Assembly (NCBI GenBank): GCA_965200925.1
Contig: OZ241738.1
Location: 3,484,567-3,548,566 of the forward strand
Direction of reading: 5' to 3'
DNA length: 64,000 bases
Source of the DNA: WTGU01 sp965200925
GTDB taxonomy: Bacteria; Pseudomonadota; Alphaproteobacteria; UBA828
How positions within the stretch are numbered: position 1 is the stretch's first letter; each line of letters begins with the position of its first letter. The notes beneath the pieces are model-generated. The model saw only the letters and a list, made by a program, of their open reading frames with translations, searched no databases and was not told the origin of the DNA. The translations under genes were made by a program, and so were the position numbers. Below are positions 34,887 to 42,997 of this stretch, piece by piece.

Positions 34887-36059
34887 TCAGAGCAGCGGGT
34901 TGTCCGTTTCCAGCCCGAGCGAGAGGCGGCCGTAGGTGACGGCGTTCGGGTCCCAGGTCTGGGTGATGTGGGCGCTGCCGGCGTGGATGTCGCGGAAGGC
35001 GCGGGAGAGGGGGTTGCTGTCGTAGAGGCCGCCGCCGCCGCTCGCTTCCATGATCGTGTTCACGGCTTGGCGGCAGAGCCGGGCGGCGTAGGCGCCCTCG
35101 GCGCGGTAGCGTGCGCGGTCCCGGGCCCCCGGCAGGGCGCCGGCGCGGGCCGTCGCCATCGCCTCGTCGCAGTTCCCGAGATAGAGCCGCCGCGCCGCGG
35201 CGACGGCGGCCCGGGCCTCGGCGACCTTGACGTGGACGGTGCCGTGGTCGGCGAGCCGCTGGCCGGAATAGCGGGCGATTCGCGTGCGCGTCGCCTGGAC
35301 GTAGCTCTCCACCGCCGCCTCGGCGATCCCGAGCACCACCGCGCCGACCCAGGAAAAGAACATCGCGAACAGCGGCAGGCGGTACACCGCGCCGGTGTTG
35401 ACGGCGTTGCCCGGCGCCGCGCCGTGGCGCGTGTCCGCCGCGTCGATGGTCCGGTGATCGGGAACGAAGGCGCCGTCCACCACCGCGTCGTTGCTGCCGG
35501 TGCCGCGCAGGCCGGAAGCATGCCACGTATCGACCACGGTGTAATCGCCCTTCGGCAGGAGGAACAGGCGAAACGCCTGCGGTTCCGCGCCCCCCGCCAT
35601 GGCGGCGAAGAAGTTCGCGCGGGCGTGGTCGATGCCGCTGCCGAAGGGCCAGCGCCCGCTGAGTCGCCAGCCGCCCTCCACCCGCATCGCCTTGCCGCAG
35701 GGGAAGATCAGGTTGCCGGTGAGCAGCGCGTCCCTGTCGGCGCCCCAGATTTCCTCCTGCGCCCGCGCCGGCCAGAGCGCGAGCTTGAAGGTGCAGCTCG
35801 CGAGGTTGCAATAGACCCAGCCCGTCGAGGCGCAGCCGCGGGAGAGCGCGGCGACGATCTCCATCATCGCGCGGTAGTCGACCTCGGCACCGCCGAGCCG
35901 CGCCGGCAGCGTCGCGCGGATCAGGCCGTTTTCGACGAGATCGGCGATGGTCTCGTCGGGGATGCGCCGGCGCGCTTCGGCCTCGCGCGCGCGCTCGCGC
36001 AGCGCCGGGATCAGCGCCTCGGCGCGGGCCAGCAGCGTGCCTGCGTCGGGCGCCGCCAT
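34887..36059 (-). CDS. Acyl-CoA dehydrogenase-fold flavin monooxygenase (HsaA/HpaB-C2 type)
   Basis: A 390-residue protein of the group D flavin monooxygenases, which have an acyl-CoA dehydrogenase fold and use reduced flavin from a partner reductase. Visible segments: IPDETIADLVENGLIRATLP near the N terminus, LSRGCASTGWVYCNLASCTF (the active-site Ser/Thr region), GGWRLSGRWPFGSGIDHA and SGLRGTGSNDAVVDGAFVP, and C-terminal MEASGGGGLYDSNPLSRAFR with DIHAGSAHITQTWD. The separate reductase is not in this window. It follows the amidohydrolase by 7 bp and precedes the hydratase. Confidence 0.85.
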   Translation of the reverse strand: MAAPDAGTLLARAEALIPALRERAREAEARRRIPDETIADLVENGLIRATLPARLGGAEVDYRAMMEIVAALSRGCASTGWVYCNLASCTFKLALWPARAQEEIWGADRDALLTGNLIFPCGKAMRVEGGWRLSGRWPFGSGIDHARANFFAAMAGGAEPQAFRLFLLPKGDYTVVDTWHASGLRGTGSNDAVVDGAFVPDHRTIDAADTRHGAAPGNAVNTGAVYRLPLFAMFFSWVGAVVLGIAEAAVESYVQATRTRIARYSGQRLADHGTVHVKVAEARAAVAAARRLYLGNCDEAMATARAGALPGARDRARYRAEGAYAARLCRQAVNTIMEASGGGGLYDSNPLSRAFRDIHAGSAHITQTWDPNAVTYGRLSLGLETDNPLL

Positions 36060-36066
36060 CGGCAGC

Positions 36067-37341
36067 CTATTCGGCCGCCGCCTGCCGCACTGCCCGGCGC
36101 CGCGCCTGCGGCGGCTTGTGGTACGCGCCGTCCTTCATGACCATGAGGATATTCGCCGCGTCCTGGAACAGCGTCAGATCGGCGAGCGGGTCGCCGTCGA
36201 TCAGCAGCAGGTCGGCCAGGCCGCCGGCCGCGACTCGCCCGAGCGCCGCCGGCTCGGCGAACGCCTGCGCCCCGTAAAGGGTGGCGGCGCGCAGGATCTC
36301 GTGTGGCTTCATGCCGAGATAGTGGGTGAAGTGTTCGAAATCCCGGGCCATGGCGCCGTGCGGCGTCCAGGGGAAGCCGTAATCGCCGAACGGCAGCACC
36401 TTGATGCCGCGCGCGTGCATCTTCTTGAGCGTTTCGGAGGCGACCTCGAGCTCGCGAACGAAGCCCCAGGAGGCCGCGTCGTCCGGGGTGATGCCGAATT
36501 CGGCGGCCTCGTAGGCGGTCGCGTGGGTGAAGCCGATCGCCGGCACGACCCAGTGCGAATCCTTGTGCGCCTCCAGCAGGTCGAGGGATTCCGCGTCCGC
36601 ATAGGTCGCGTGGTAGATCAGCGCGATCCCGTATTTGATGCAGAGCTTGATCGATTCCGGGTTGCGGGCATGGGCGGCGAGGCGCCGCCCGCGCTGGTGG
36701 GCCACCCGCGCACCGGCCGCCACCTCGTCCTCGTCCATGGCGCTCTGCTCGGCGTCGCAGGAGCCGACGATCAGATGGTCGCCGGACGGCATGAGCTTGA
36801 TGATGTCGACGCCTTCCCGGATCAGCTCCCGGCAGGCGCGGCGGATCTCCTCCGGCCCGTCGGCGAAGAGCGAGAGATCGTTCTTGTAGTGGTGCATCAT
36901 GCGCTGGTCGCCGAGGCCGCCGGTGACGGTGATCTCGGGCGAGGCGGCCCGGTAGCGCGGCCCGGGGACGCGGCCGGCGTCGATCTCGTTGCGGAGCACG
37001 ATGTCGAGGCGCGGCTTCGCGGCGCCCGCGCCCACCGCCGCCGTCACGCCGTGGTCGATGATCGTCCGGGCGTTGTGCATGGTGATGAGCGTGTGCTCCT
37101 CGGGCGGAATCTCGGACATCGGCTGCGGCCCGGTGTAGCTCATGTGGCAATGGGCGTTGACCAGCCCGGGCATGAGCGTCGCGCCCGCGCCGTCGACCAC
37201 GGTCGCACCGCTGCGCGGCAGGGGGCGCTTACCCCTGGTGACTTCCCGAATGCGGTTGCCCTCGATCGCCACTTCGCCCGCATAGGGCTTCTCGCCGGTG
37301 CCGTCGAAGACGTTGACGTTGGTGAAGACGGTGCGCGCCAT
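36067..37341 (-). CDS. Amidohydrolase-family enzyme (imidazolonepropionase/prolidase-like)
   Basis: A 424-residue metal-dependent amidohydrolase. The HxH motif is in PGLVNAHCHMSYTG (His 63 and 65), the bridging-lysine region in GVDIIKLMPSGDHL, further metal histidines in RRLAAHARNPESIK and ALIYHATYADAES, and the C-terminal Asp in GFPWTPHGAMARD or GDYGFPW. The family cleaves cyclic amides, dipeptides or similar C-N bonds. It lies in the operon with the CmcJ-type oxygenase and flavin monooxygenase. Substrate unknown. Confidence 0.85.
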   Translation of the reverse strand: MARTVFTNVNVFDGTGEKPYAGEVAIEGNRIREVTRGKRPLPRSGATVVDGAGATLMPGLVNAHCHMSYTGPQPMSEIPPEEHTLITMHNARTIIDHGVTAAVGAGAAKPRLDIVLRNEIDAGRVPGPRYRAASPEITVTGGLGDQRMMHHYKNDLSLFADGPEEIRRACRELIREGVDIIKLMPSGDHLIVGSCDAEQSAMDEDEVAAGARVAHQRGRRLAAHARNPESIKLCIKYGIALIYHATYADAESLDLLEAHKDSHWVVPAIGFTHATAYEAAEFGITPDDAASWGFVRELEVASETLKKMHARGIKVLPFGDYGFPWTPHGAMARDFEHFTHYLGMKPHEILRAATLYGAQAFAEPAALGRVAAGGLADLLLIDGDPLADLTLFQDAANILMVMKDGAYHKPPQARRRAVRQAAAE

Positions 37342-37430
37342 GTCGCGTTCCTCCGCAAGGGTCGGTTCCGCCCGCGATGCTCGCCCCCGGGCGCCGGCGC
37401 GTCAATGCGGTCGCCGCCGGCGGCGCGCCG

Positions 37431-38249
37431 CTATTCCGGGGCGAAGAAGGCGAGGGCGCGGGCCTCGATGCTGCGCCGCGGCGGGGCGTCGGCCGGCGTG
37501 GCGGGATCGACGAACGCCGTGTGGGCGGTGAAGCGCGCCCGTCCGTCGGCGAGCGAATCGTAGCATTTGAAGACCAGCGCCTCGCCCGGCTCCATCGCCG
37601 GGAAGTAGAACCAGCGGTGGTCGGGGTTGTGGCGCAGCTGGAAGACCTCGCCCACGCGGTCCTCGTAGACGAGATCGGTCTCGACCAGATCGTCCGGCGC
37701 GATGCTGCGGGCGTCGCAGATCGCGAGCGGCATGTCGCGCACCGGCCCCGCGAGCGGCCGCCAGACCTGGACCACGGCGAAGCGGTGCGCGAGCAGGCGC
37801 GCGGCGCGGTCCGCCGGCAGCAGGTCGCGCACCCGGCGCGGCGCCGAGCGCTCGGTATAGTCGTTGTGGGCGACGGGCACGGGCTCCCGCACCTTGCCGG
37901 GGGTTTCGCCCGCCGGCGCGTTGATCCGTATGGTGTGATCGAACACCAGGACCTCCGCCGCTCCGCTGTAATCCTTCACCAGCCGCTCGAGCTCCGGGTA
38001 ATAGACGGATTCGACTTCCGCCTCGTCGAAGAAGTCGGTGACGCCGGTGTCTCTCCTGGCCAGCGCGAAGCCCTCGCGCTCCAGGGTGAAGCGTGCCCCC
38101 TGTGCGCGGCCGTCTCGGATCGTGACCGTGACCTCCCGGTAGTCGGCGTCGCGCCGCACCACGTCCTCGCCGGGCGGGGCGAGATGCGTGACCGGCCGCC
38201 GCCCGGTGGGAATCAGATAGTTGACCGGCGCGCGGATGGAATCGGGCAT
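37431..38249 (-). CDS. CmcJ/NvfI-family Fe/2-oxoglutarate oxygenase-like protein
   Basis: A 272-residue protein matching the CmcJ/NvfI family (named from cephamycin CmcJ and fungal NvfI). Landmarks are LVFDHTIRINAP near residue 100, VPVAHNDYTERSAPRRVRDL (HxD metal ligands), FAVVQVWRPLAGPVRDMPLA, YEDRVGEVFQLRHNPDHRWF and CYDSLADGRARFTAHTAFVD. Such proteins occur both in secondary metabolism and in catabolic clusters. Start ATG 38249 was chosen; the frame continuing to 40937 is a GC-rich shadow. It lies 35 bp downstream of the molybdopterin oxidoreductase. Confidence 0.8.
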   Translation of the reverse strand: MPDSIRAPVNYLIPTGRRPVTHLAPPGEDVVRRDADYREVTVTIRDGRAQGARFTLEREGFALARRDTGVTDFFDEAEVESVYYPELERLVKDYSGAAEVLVFDHTIRINAPAGETPGKVREPVPVAHNDYTERSAPRRVRDLLPADRAARLLAHRFAVVQVWRPLAGPVRDMPLAICDARSIAPDDLVETDLVYEDRVGEVFQLRHNPDHRWFYFPAMEPGEALVFKCYDSLADGRARFTAHTAFVDPATPADAPPRRSIEARALAFFAPE

Positions 38250-38284
38250 GGCGAAGGCTCCTGCGGTCGGCGCGGCACGCGCCC

Positions 38285-40345
38285 CTAATTCGCCCCCGTG
38301 ACCCAGATCGCGGTGTCGTGGAAGACGGCGCCGCCGTTGGGGTAGCCGGGGGCGGCGGAGGTCAGGGTGTTGACGCCGATTCCCTCCTCGAAGGCGGTGT
38401 TGGGCCAGACGCTTTCGACGATCACGGTGCCGCGTTGCTGGGCACCGCCGGCGATTCGCGCATGCAGCAGGATGGAGCCCCGCGTGTTGCCGAGGCGGAT
38501 GCGGTCGCCGTCGGCGAGGCCGAGATCGCGGGCGTCGCCGGGATGGAGGAGGGCGCTGGGGCGCGCTTCCTTGGCCTGGCTGGTGTGCGTCTCGGTGAAG
38601 CTCGAATTGAGGTAGTTGTGCGCCGGCGCGGTCACGAGGCGGAAGGGGTGCTCTTCGTCGGCCGCGTCGATCACCGCCATGTGGTCGGGGAACGCCGGCA
38701 TCTGCGCGCCGTGCGGCCCCATCGACGCCCAGTCCGGCTTGAAGCGGAAGCGTCCGTCCGGCCAGCCGAAGCCTTTCAGGTGATGGGCGGTCTCGAAATC
38801 CGGCATACAGTCGTGCCAGCGCTTCGCCTTGAGGGTCGCCGCGTCGGGCAGGCCCGAGCGCGCGAGCGTCGCGTCGATCAGCGCCCAGGCGGTCATGCGG
38901 AAGCCCGGATGGTCGGCGCCGAGGCGCTCGGCCAGGGCGCAGACGACCTCGTGATTGGCGCGCGCCTCGGCGGGGGGCTCGATCGCCTTCGCGCCCATGA
39001 GGAGATAGGCGTGGCCGCCGCCGACATAGATGTCGTCGTGTTCGAGAAACATGGTCGCGGGCAGCACGACGTCGGCGAAGCGGGCGGTGTCGGTCATGAA
39101 CTGCTCGTGCACGGCGAGGAACAGGTCCTCCCGTTGCAGGCCGGCGCGCACCCTGGCCGATTCCGGCGCCACCGCCGCGGGGTTGACGTTCTGCATGAGC
39201 ATCGCGGTCACCGGGGGGCCGTCGCCCAGGTCCGACGGCTCGCCGGTCAGCACCGGGCCGATACGCGACATGTCGAGGCGGCGCACCTTCGGATCGCGGG
39301 CGTCGAGCCCCTCGATCAACGTCGAATCGATGCCGAACGCGCTCTTGGTGGAGAAAAGGGCGCCGCCGCCCTCGTGGCGCCAGGCGCCGGTGACCGCGGG
39401 GATGCAGGTGACCGCGTGCATGTTGGCCGCGCCGTTGCGGGAGCGGGTGAACCCGTAGCCCAGGCGGATGTAGGTGCGCGCCGTCCGGCCGATGAGGCGC
39501 GCGAGATCGACGATCCCGGCGGCCGGGATTCCCGTGATGCCGGCCGCCCAGTCGGGGCCGCGGCTCCGGAGATGGGCTTCGAACTCGTCCGGGCAATCGG
39601 TGTAGCGCGCGAGGTAGGGGCGGTCCGCGAAGCCTTCCGCGAAGAGCACGTGCATGATGGCGCAGGCGAGCGCGCCGTCCGTCCCCGGGCGGAGCGCGAC
39701 GTGGCGGTCGGCGACCTTGGCCGTGCGCGTCTCGTAAGGGTCCACGACGACGAGCGTCGCCCCCCGCGTCTTCCGCGCCCGCGCGATGTGGGTCATCACA
39801 TTGACCTGGGTCGAGGCGGGATTGCAGCCCCAGACGACGATCAGGTCGGACTTCGCCATCTCGCGCGGGTCGCTGCCCCGGAAGACGCCGGCGCCGGCCT
39901 GCCAGCCGTCGCTCGAAAGGCGGGTGCAGATGGTCTCGTCCTGCGACGAATAGCCCATGACGTGGCGCAGCCGGTTGATCCCGTCGCGCTGCACCAGCCC
40001 CATGGTGCCGGCGTAGTAGTAGGGCCAGACGGCTTCCCGGCCGTGCTTCCCGGCGGCGCTGACGAACGCCTCGGCGATGATGTCGAGCGCGTCGTCCCAC
40101 GCGATCGGGCGGAACGCGCCGCCGCCCTTCTCGCCGGTGCGCTGCAAGGGGCGCGTGAGCCTGTCCGGGTGATGCACGCGCTCGGCGTAGCGTGCGACCT
40201 TGGCGCAGATCACGCCGGCGGTGTAGTCGTTCTCCCGCGCCCCCCGCACCGCGCCGATCCGGTCCGGCGCGAGGCGTTCCACCTCGAGCGCGCAGGTCGA
40301 CGGGCAGTCGTGCGGGCAGGCGGTCGCGACGAATTCGCTCGGCAT
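38285..40345 (-). CDS. Molybdopterin-dependent oxidoreductase with N-terminal Fe-S cluster
   Basis: A 686-residue member of the DMSO-reductase/formate dehydrogenase superfamily. The N-terminal 4Fe-4S motif is C10-x3-C14-x3-C18-x28-C47 (ACPHDCPSTCALE, GVICAKV). Other landmarks: WDDALDIIAEAFVSAAG, VWGCNPASTQVNVMTHIARA, VVVDPYETRTAKVADRH (bis-MGD binding) and C-terminal RLVTAPAHNYLNSSFTE with GDRIRLGNTRGSILLHA. No twin-arginine signal is seen, so it is probably cytoplasmic. First gene of the catabolic operon. It would need molybdenum cofactor, to which moaC and moeA in this window contribute. Confidence 0.88.
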   Translation of the reverse strand: MPSEFVATACPHDCPSTCALEVERLAPDRIGAVRGARENDYTAGVICAKVARYAERVHHPDRLTRPLQRTGEKGGGAFRPIAWDDALDIIAEAFVSAAGKHGREAVWPYYYAGTMGLVQRDGINRLRHVMGYSSQDETICTRLSSDGWQAGAGVFRGSDPREMAKSDLIVVWGCNPASTQVNVMTHIARARKTRGATLVVVDPYETRTAKVADRHVALRPGTDGALACAIMHVLFAEGFADRPYLARYTDCPDEFEAHLRSRGPDWAAGITGIPAAGIVDLARLIGRTARTYIRLGYGFTRSRNGAANMHAVTCIPAVTGAWRHEGGGALFSTKSAFGIDSTLIEGLDARDPKVRRLDMSRIGPVLTGEPSDLGDGPPVTAMLMQNVNPAAVAPESARVRAGLQREDLFLAVHEQFMTDTARFADVVLPATMFLEHDDIYVGGGHAYLLMGAKAIEPPAEARANHEVVCALAERLGADHPGFRMTAWALIDATLARSGLPDAATLKAKRWHDCMPDFETAHHLKGFGWPDGRFRFKPDWASMGPHGAQMPAFPDHMAVIDAADEEHPFRLVTAPAHNYLNSSFTETHTSQAKEARPSALLHPGDARDLGLADGDRIRLGNTRGSILLHARIAGGAQQRGTVIVESVWPNTAFEEGIGVNTLTSAAPGYPNGGAVFHDTAIWVTGAN

Positions 40346-40581
40346 GGCGCTTCCTCCTCGAAGCCGGCTCGCGCCGATGATAGCCGATCCGGCGCCCCGC
40401 GCCGATACCGCCGGCCCCCGGGCTTCGTATCGTTTCGGTTTGATCGTGACCCCATTCGTGGTATGCCTCGCCGCGCGACGGAAGGCGAGCTCCTCGCATG
40501 ACCGAACGCCGCCCTTCTCCCGACTCCCCGCGCGCCATCGAGGCCGGCGCCCGCCCGGATGGCGCGCCGCCCCTGATGCCC

Positions 40582-40599
40582 GGGGGGGGGGGGGGGGGG
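40582..40599. repeat. Run of 18 G residues in the divergent promoter region
   Basis: The 305-bp region between the molybdopterin oxidoreductase gene (minus) and the ROK regulator gene (plus) contains an uninterrupted G18 tract, 52 bp before the ROK ATG and about 240 bp before the oxidoreductase start. Directly after it comes AT-rich TAGAAAACCTGATTC. Such tracts are prone to slipped-strand change, and also to assembly error. Nothing else recognisable lies in 40346-40650. Confidence 0.85.
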
Positions 40600-40650
40600 T
40601 AGAAAACCTGATTCTTCCCCGCGCTCGGACATGACGCGGCGCATGGCGGC

Positions 40651-41871
40651 ATGACGGAAGGCGTGCTGCCTGCGCGGCGCGGCGGCGGCCTGCGGCACGG
40701 GAACCGCCGGGATGTGCTGCGGGCGCTCGTGCTGCGCGGGCCGCAGCCGCGAGCGGTGCTGGCCGGGAGGCTCGGCCTGACCGGCGCCGCGCTGTCGCGC
40801 GTCACGCGCGAACTCCTGGACGCAGGCTTGGTGCGGGAGCTGCCGGAGGAGACGAGCGCCGGACCCGGCCGCCGCCTCGTGCCCCTGGACCTCGCGCCGG
40901 AGGGCGGGTATGTGCTCGGGATCGGAATCAGCTCCATCCTTCAGACGATCACCCTGGCCGATCTCAAGAACCGGACCCTCGCGGGGGTGGATCTGACTCT
41001 CGATTCCGTGAGCGACGCGGATGCCGTCGTCACCCACCTGGCCCGCGAGAGCCGGCGGCTGATCGACGCCCATGTTACCGATCGCCGCCGCCTGCTGGGC
41101 GGCTTCCTCATGATCTCCGGCTGGGTGGACGGCGGGCGCGGCGCCGTGCGGCGCTCTCTCTACATGGGAGAGGGCTGGAACGACCTGCCCCTGCGCGAGC
41201 GATTCGCGGACCTTCTCGACCTGCCGATGAGGATCGAATCCCTGCCGGCCGCCACCGGGCTCGCGGAAATGCGCTTCGGCGCAGCGCGCGGGTGGAACGA
41301 CGCGCTGGCGTTCACCTGCGGTCTCGGGCTCGGCGCGGGGCTGATCCTGAACGGACGCCCGGTCGAGGGGCGCGTTTCCTCGGCCAGCGAAATCGGGCGG
41401 GCGCCGGCGACCGGCGCCGACGGCGCGACGGCGGCGCTGGACCTGCTGGCGAGCGGCTTCGCCGTCCTGCGGCGGCTGGGTGACGAGAGCGCGGGTCTCC
41501 GGCTCCCGCACGGGCGGGAGAGGGTGGAACGGCTCTTCGCCGCGATCGAGCGCGACCGGAAGGGAGACCCGTCCGTGGCCTCGGCCATGGCCGGGGCGGG
41601 TCGCGAACTGGGCCGCGCCGTCGCGCGCTTTGCCCTGTTCGCCGCGCCGGAGGTCGTGGTGATCGCTGGCCCCCTCTCCACGGCGCCCCGCTATCTGGCC
41701 GCCGCCAGGGAGACCATCGCCGAGGAGATGGGCACGGCCCCGCTCGACGTCGTCGCCGGCACCGTCACCGGCTACACGGGCGGCCTCTCGGCCACCTGCG
41801 CGCTGGCTGTCTGCGAATACCTGTTCGAGCGGGACCCGGACTTCCAGGGCGCGGGCGCGCCGGCGCCGTGA
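40651..41871 (+). CDS. ROK-family (NagC/XylR-like) transcriptional regulator
   Basis: A 406-residue ROK regulator. Residues about 17-65 form a winged helix-turn-helix (GNRRDVLRALVLRGPQPRAV, then LTGAALSRVTRELLDAGLVR), followed by a ROK sugar-binding fold with ALAFTCGLGLGAGLILNG. The zinc signature CxCGxxGC of ROK kinases is absent, and the expected glutamate region reads VSSASEIGRAPAT, so kinase activity is unlikely. It is divergent from the five-gene molybdopterin-oxidoreductase operon and is the obvious candidate for its control. The stop is 4 bp before the tRNA-derived direct repeat. Confidence 0.85.
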   Translation: MTEGVLPARRGGGLRHGNRRDVLRALVLRGPQPRAVLAGRLGLTGAALSRVTRELLDAGLVRELPEETSAGPGRRLVPLDLAPEGGYVLGIGISSILQTITLADLKNRTLAGVDLTLDSVSDADAVVTHLARESRRLIDAHVTDRRRLLGGFLMISGWVDGGRGAVRRSLYMGEGWNDLPLRERFADLLDLPMRIESLPAATGLAEMRFGAARGWNDALAFTCGLGLGAGLILNGRPVEGRVSSASEIGRAPATGADGATAALDLLASGFAVLRRLGDESAGLRLPHGRERVERLFAAIERDRKGDPSVASAMAGAGRELGRAVARFALFAAPEVVVIAGPLSTAPRYLAAARETIAEEMGTAPLDVVAGTVTGYTGGLSATCALAVCEYLFERDPDFQGAGAPAP

Positions 41872-41875
41872 CCGC

Positions 41876-41914
41876 TTGGTGGGCGCACCAGGACTCGAAC
41901 CTGGGACCCGCTGA
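41876..41914. repeat. Distal copy of tRNA-Lys 3' half (putative att site)
   Basis: These 39 bp are identical to 42840-42878, the 3' half of the intact tRNA-Lys gene including its CCA end, T arm and part of the anticodon stem. The identity stops sharply at both ends. A tRNA 3'-half direct repeat in the same orientation is the standard mark left by tyrosine-integrase islands. The 41915-42232 stretch between this repeat and the first small gene shows no coding sequence that I can support and no integrase. Confidence 0.7.
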
Positions 41915-42232
41915 GAACGAACCACGCGTTGACGGCTTAATCCGCGTGGACCGCGGTGCCCTTGGCGACGGGGCGCAACAACGGGAACGAATGGGAATGC
42001 TTAGGGTAAGGCGCCGGTGCGGCCGTTCGCTCGCATCGCCGCCAGAGGCTGAATCCACCCCGCTGGCGGCCATTCGCTCCCGCCGGGGAGCACGCCGATC
42101 GCGCCGCCTACATGCGGAGATATCGCGCCGCACGCCGGCGGGTGCTCCGGGTACGGCGCCCGTCAGCCGCGCGCTGTGGACGCTCCCGGCCGCCCGTGGG
42201 CGACGCCGGCGCGGGTGTCGAGGGCGCAGCCG

Positions 42233-42478
42233 TCAAAGCTTGGTGAAGGCGGCCATGGCGGTGATCAAGACGGCGGTCATGGCAGGCAACGCGCGGTAGA
42301 GGCGGATTTCGAGAGCGGTGATCTTCGCTTCAAGGCCGGCGATGCCGGCCTTGGTCGCGCCGCCTTCGGCAACGGCATCGCGCACGGTGTCCGTGGTCGT
42401 TTCGGCCTGCTTGGCGTTGAAGCCGGCATCGGTGAGCGCCTTCACGGCCGCATGGGTGTCGAAGGTGGCGGCGGTCAT
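42233..42478 (-). CDS. Small coiled-coil/membrane protein, distant paralogue of the 23.3-kb gene
   Basis: An 81-residue protein inside the tRNA-bounded island remnant. It begins MTAATFDTHAAVKALTDAGF, then NAKQAETTTDTVRDAVAEGG, ATKAGIAGLEAKITALEIRL, and ends with a hydrophobic helix (ALPAMTAVLITAMAAFTKL). The order (tyrosine-free N-terminal helix pair, DAVxEGxATKA, heptad coiled coil, C-terminal membrane helix) matches the coiled-coil proteins at 23281-23691 and 63763-64000, but with only two heptads. Function unknown. Confidence 0.65.
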   Translation of the reverse strand: MTAATFDTHAAVKALTDAGFNAKQAETTTDTVRDAVAEGGATKAGIAGLEAKITALEIRLYRALPAMTAVLITAMAAFTKL

Positions 42479-42509
42479 GGCGTGCTTTCCCGGCGGGCGC
42501 CGGGCTTCG

Positions 42510-42701
42510 TCAATCGGTTTCGGCGCCGCGCCGCCCGGCGATGGCGTCGCGCAACCCTTCCATCACGCCTTCGAGGCGAGCGACCCGTTCGCCGAGCGCG
42601 GCGACCCGCTCGCCGAGCCTGTTCATGTCGCGATGAAGTGACCACAGGAACCCGACGACGGCGACCCCGACGACGACGATGGCGATGAACTCGTTCGACA
42701 T
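42510..42701 (-). CDS. Very small membrane-anchored coiled-coil protein
   Basis: A 63-residue protein: an N-terminal membrane helix (FIAIVVVGVAVVGFLWSL, residues 4-21) and then a heptad-rich helix DMNRLGERVAALGERVARLE up to DAIAGRRGAETD. I start it at ATG 42701; a longer frame to 42782 lacks support. The domain order is reversed relative to the neighbouring coiled-coil gene (membrane helix first), so the two might pair through their coiled coils. Not recognised; position inside the island remnant is its only context. Confidence 0.5.
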   Translation of the reverse strand: MSNEFIAIVVVGVAVVGFLWSLHRDMNRLGERVAALGERVARLEGVMEGLRDAIAGRRGAETD

Positions 42702-42839
42702 GGCGCCAATGTGGCGACCCCGCCCCGCCGCGTCAATGGCGGTGAATGGCATTGAGCGGGTTTCGTGTCCCCGTGTTGACATAGTGTTGACACGGCTTTC
42801 CGACCGACCGCGCCATCCTTCCCTAAGCTATTGATTTGA

Positions 42840-42878
42840 TTGGTGGGCGCACCAGGACTCGAACCTGGGACCCGCTGA
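42840..42878. repeat. tRNA-proximal copy of the 39-bp direct repeat (putative att site)
   Basis: The 3' half of tRNA-Lys, identical to 41876-41914. With the distal copy it bounds about 960 bp holding two tiny coiled-coil membrane genes, which suggests a much-reduced integrated element. Upstream of it, near 42773-42794, GTGTTGACA occurs twice in 12-bp steps. Confidence 0.7.
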
Positions 42879-42916
42879 TTAAGAGTCAGCCGCTCTACCA
42901 ACTGAGCTATGCGCCC
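42841..42916 (-). tRNA. tRNA-Lys (anticodon CUU)
   Basis: A complete 76-nt tRNA on the minus strand. Acceptor GGGCGCA (5' end at 42916) pairs with TGCGCCC; the D arm is AGCTCAGTTGGTAGAGC, the anticodon stem GCTGA/TCAGC encloses loop CTCTTAA with anticodon CTT at 42881-42883, the T arm contains GGTTCGAGTCC, and the CCA end is encoded (42841-42843). Its 3' half is duplicated at 41876-41914. Confidence 0.95.
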
Positions 42917-42997
42917 GCCCGGCCGCCCGTATCGCACCGCAGCCGGGCAGAGTCAACGCCGCGACCTCGCGTCCGCGCGGTGTGTGGAGAGGGAACG

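Noticed and set aside
37431..40937. 1168-codon minus-strand frame
   Set aside because: Only its last 272 codons are a real protein; the rest is an Arg/Pro/Gly-rich shadow of the molybdopterin oxidoreductase gene and crosses the G18 tract.
41915..42232. Integrase remnant inside the tRNA-bounded interval
   Set aside because: I looked for the HxxR and Tyr motifs of tyrosine recombinases on both strands and saw none.
42623..42937. Frame reading RIAQLVERLTLNQRVPGSSP over the tRNA
   Set aside because: This is the well-known false translation of a tRNA gene; the DNA is tRNA-Lys.
42836..42997. Extension of cas3 upstream to 42836
   Set aside because: It would run through the tRNA; ATG 42998 has a good ribosome site.
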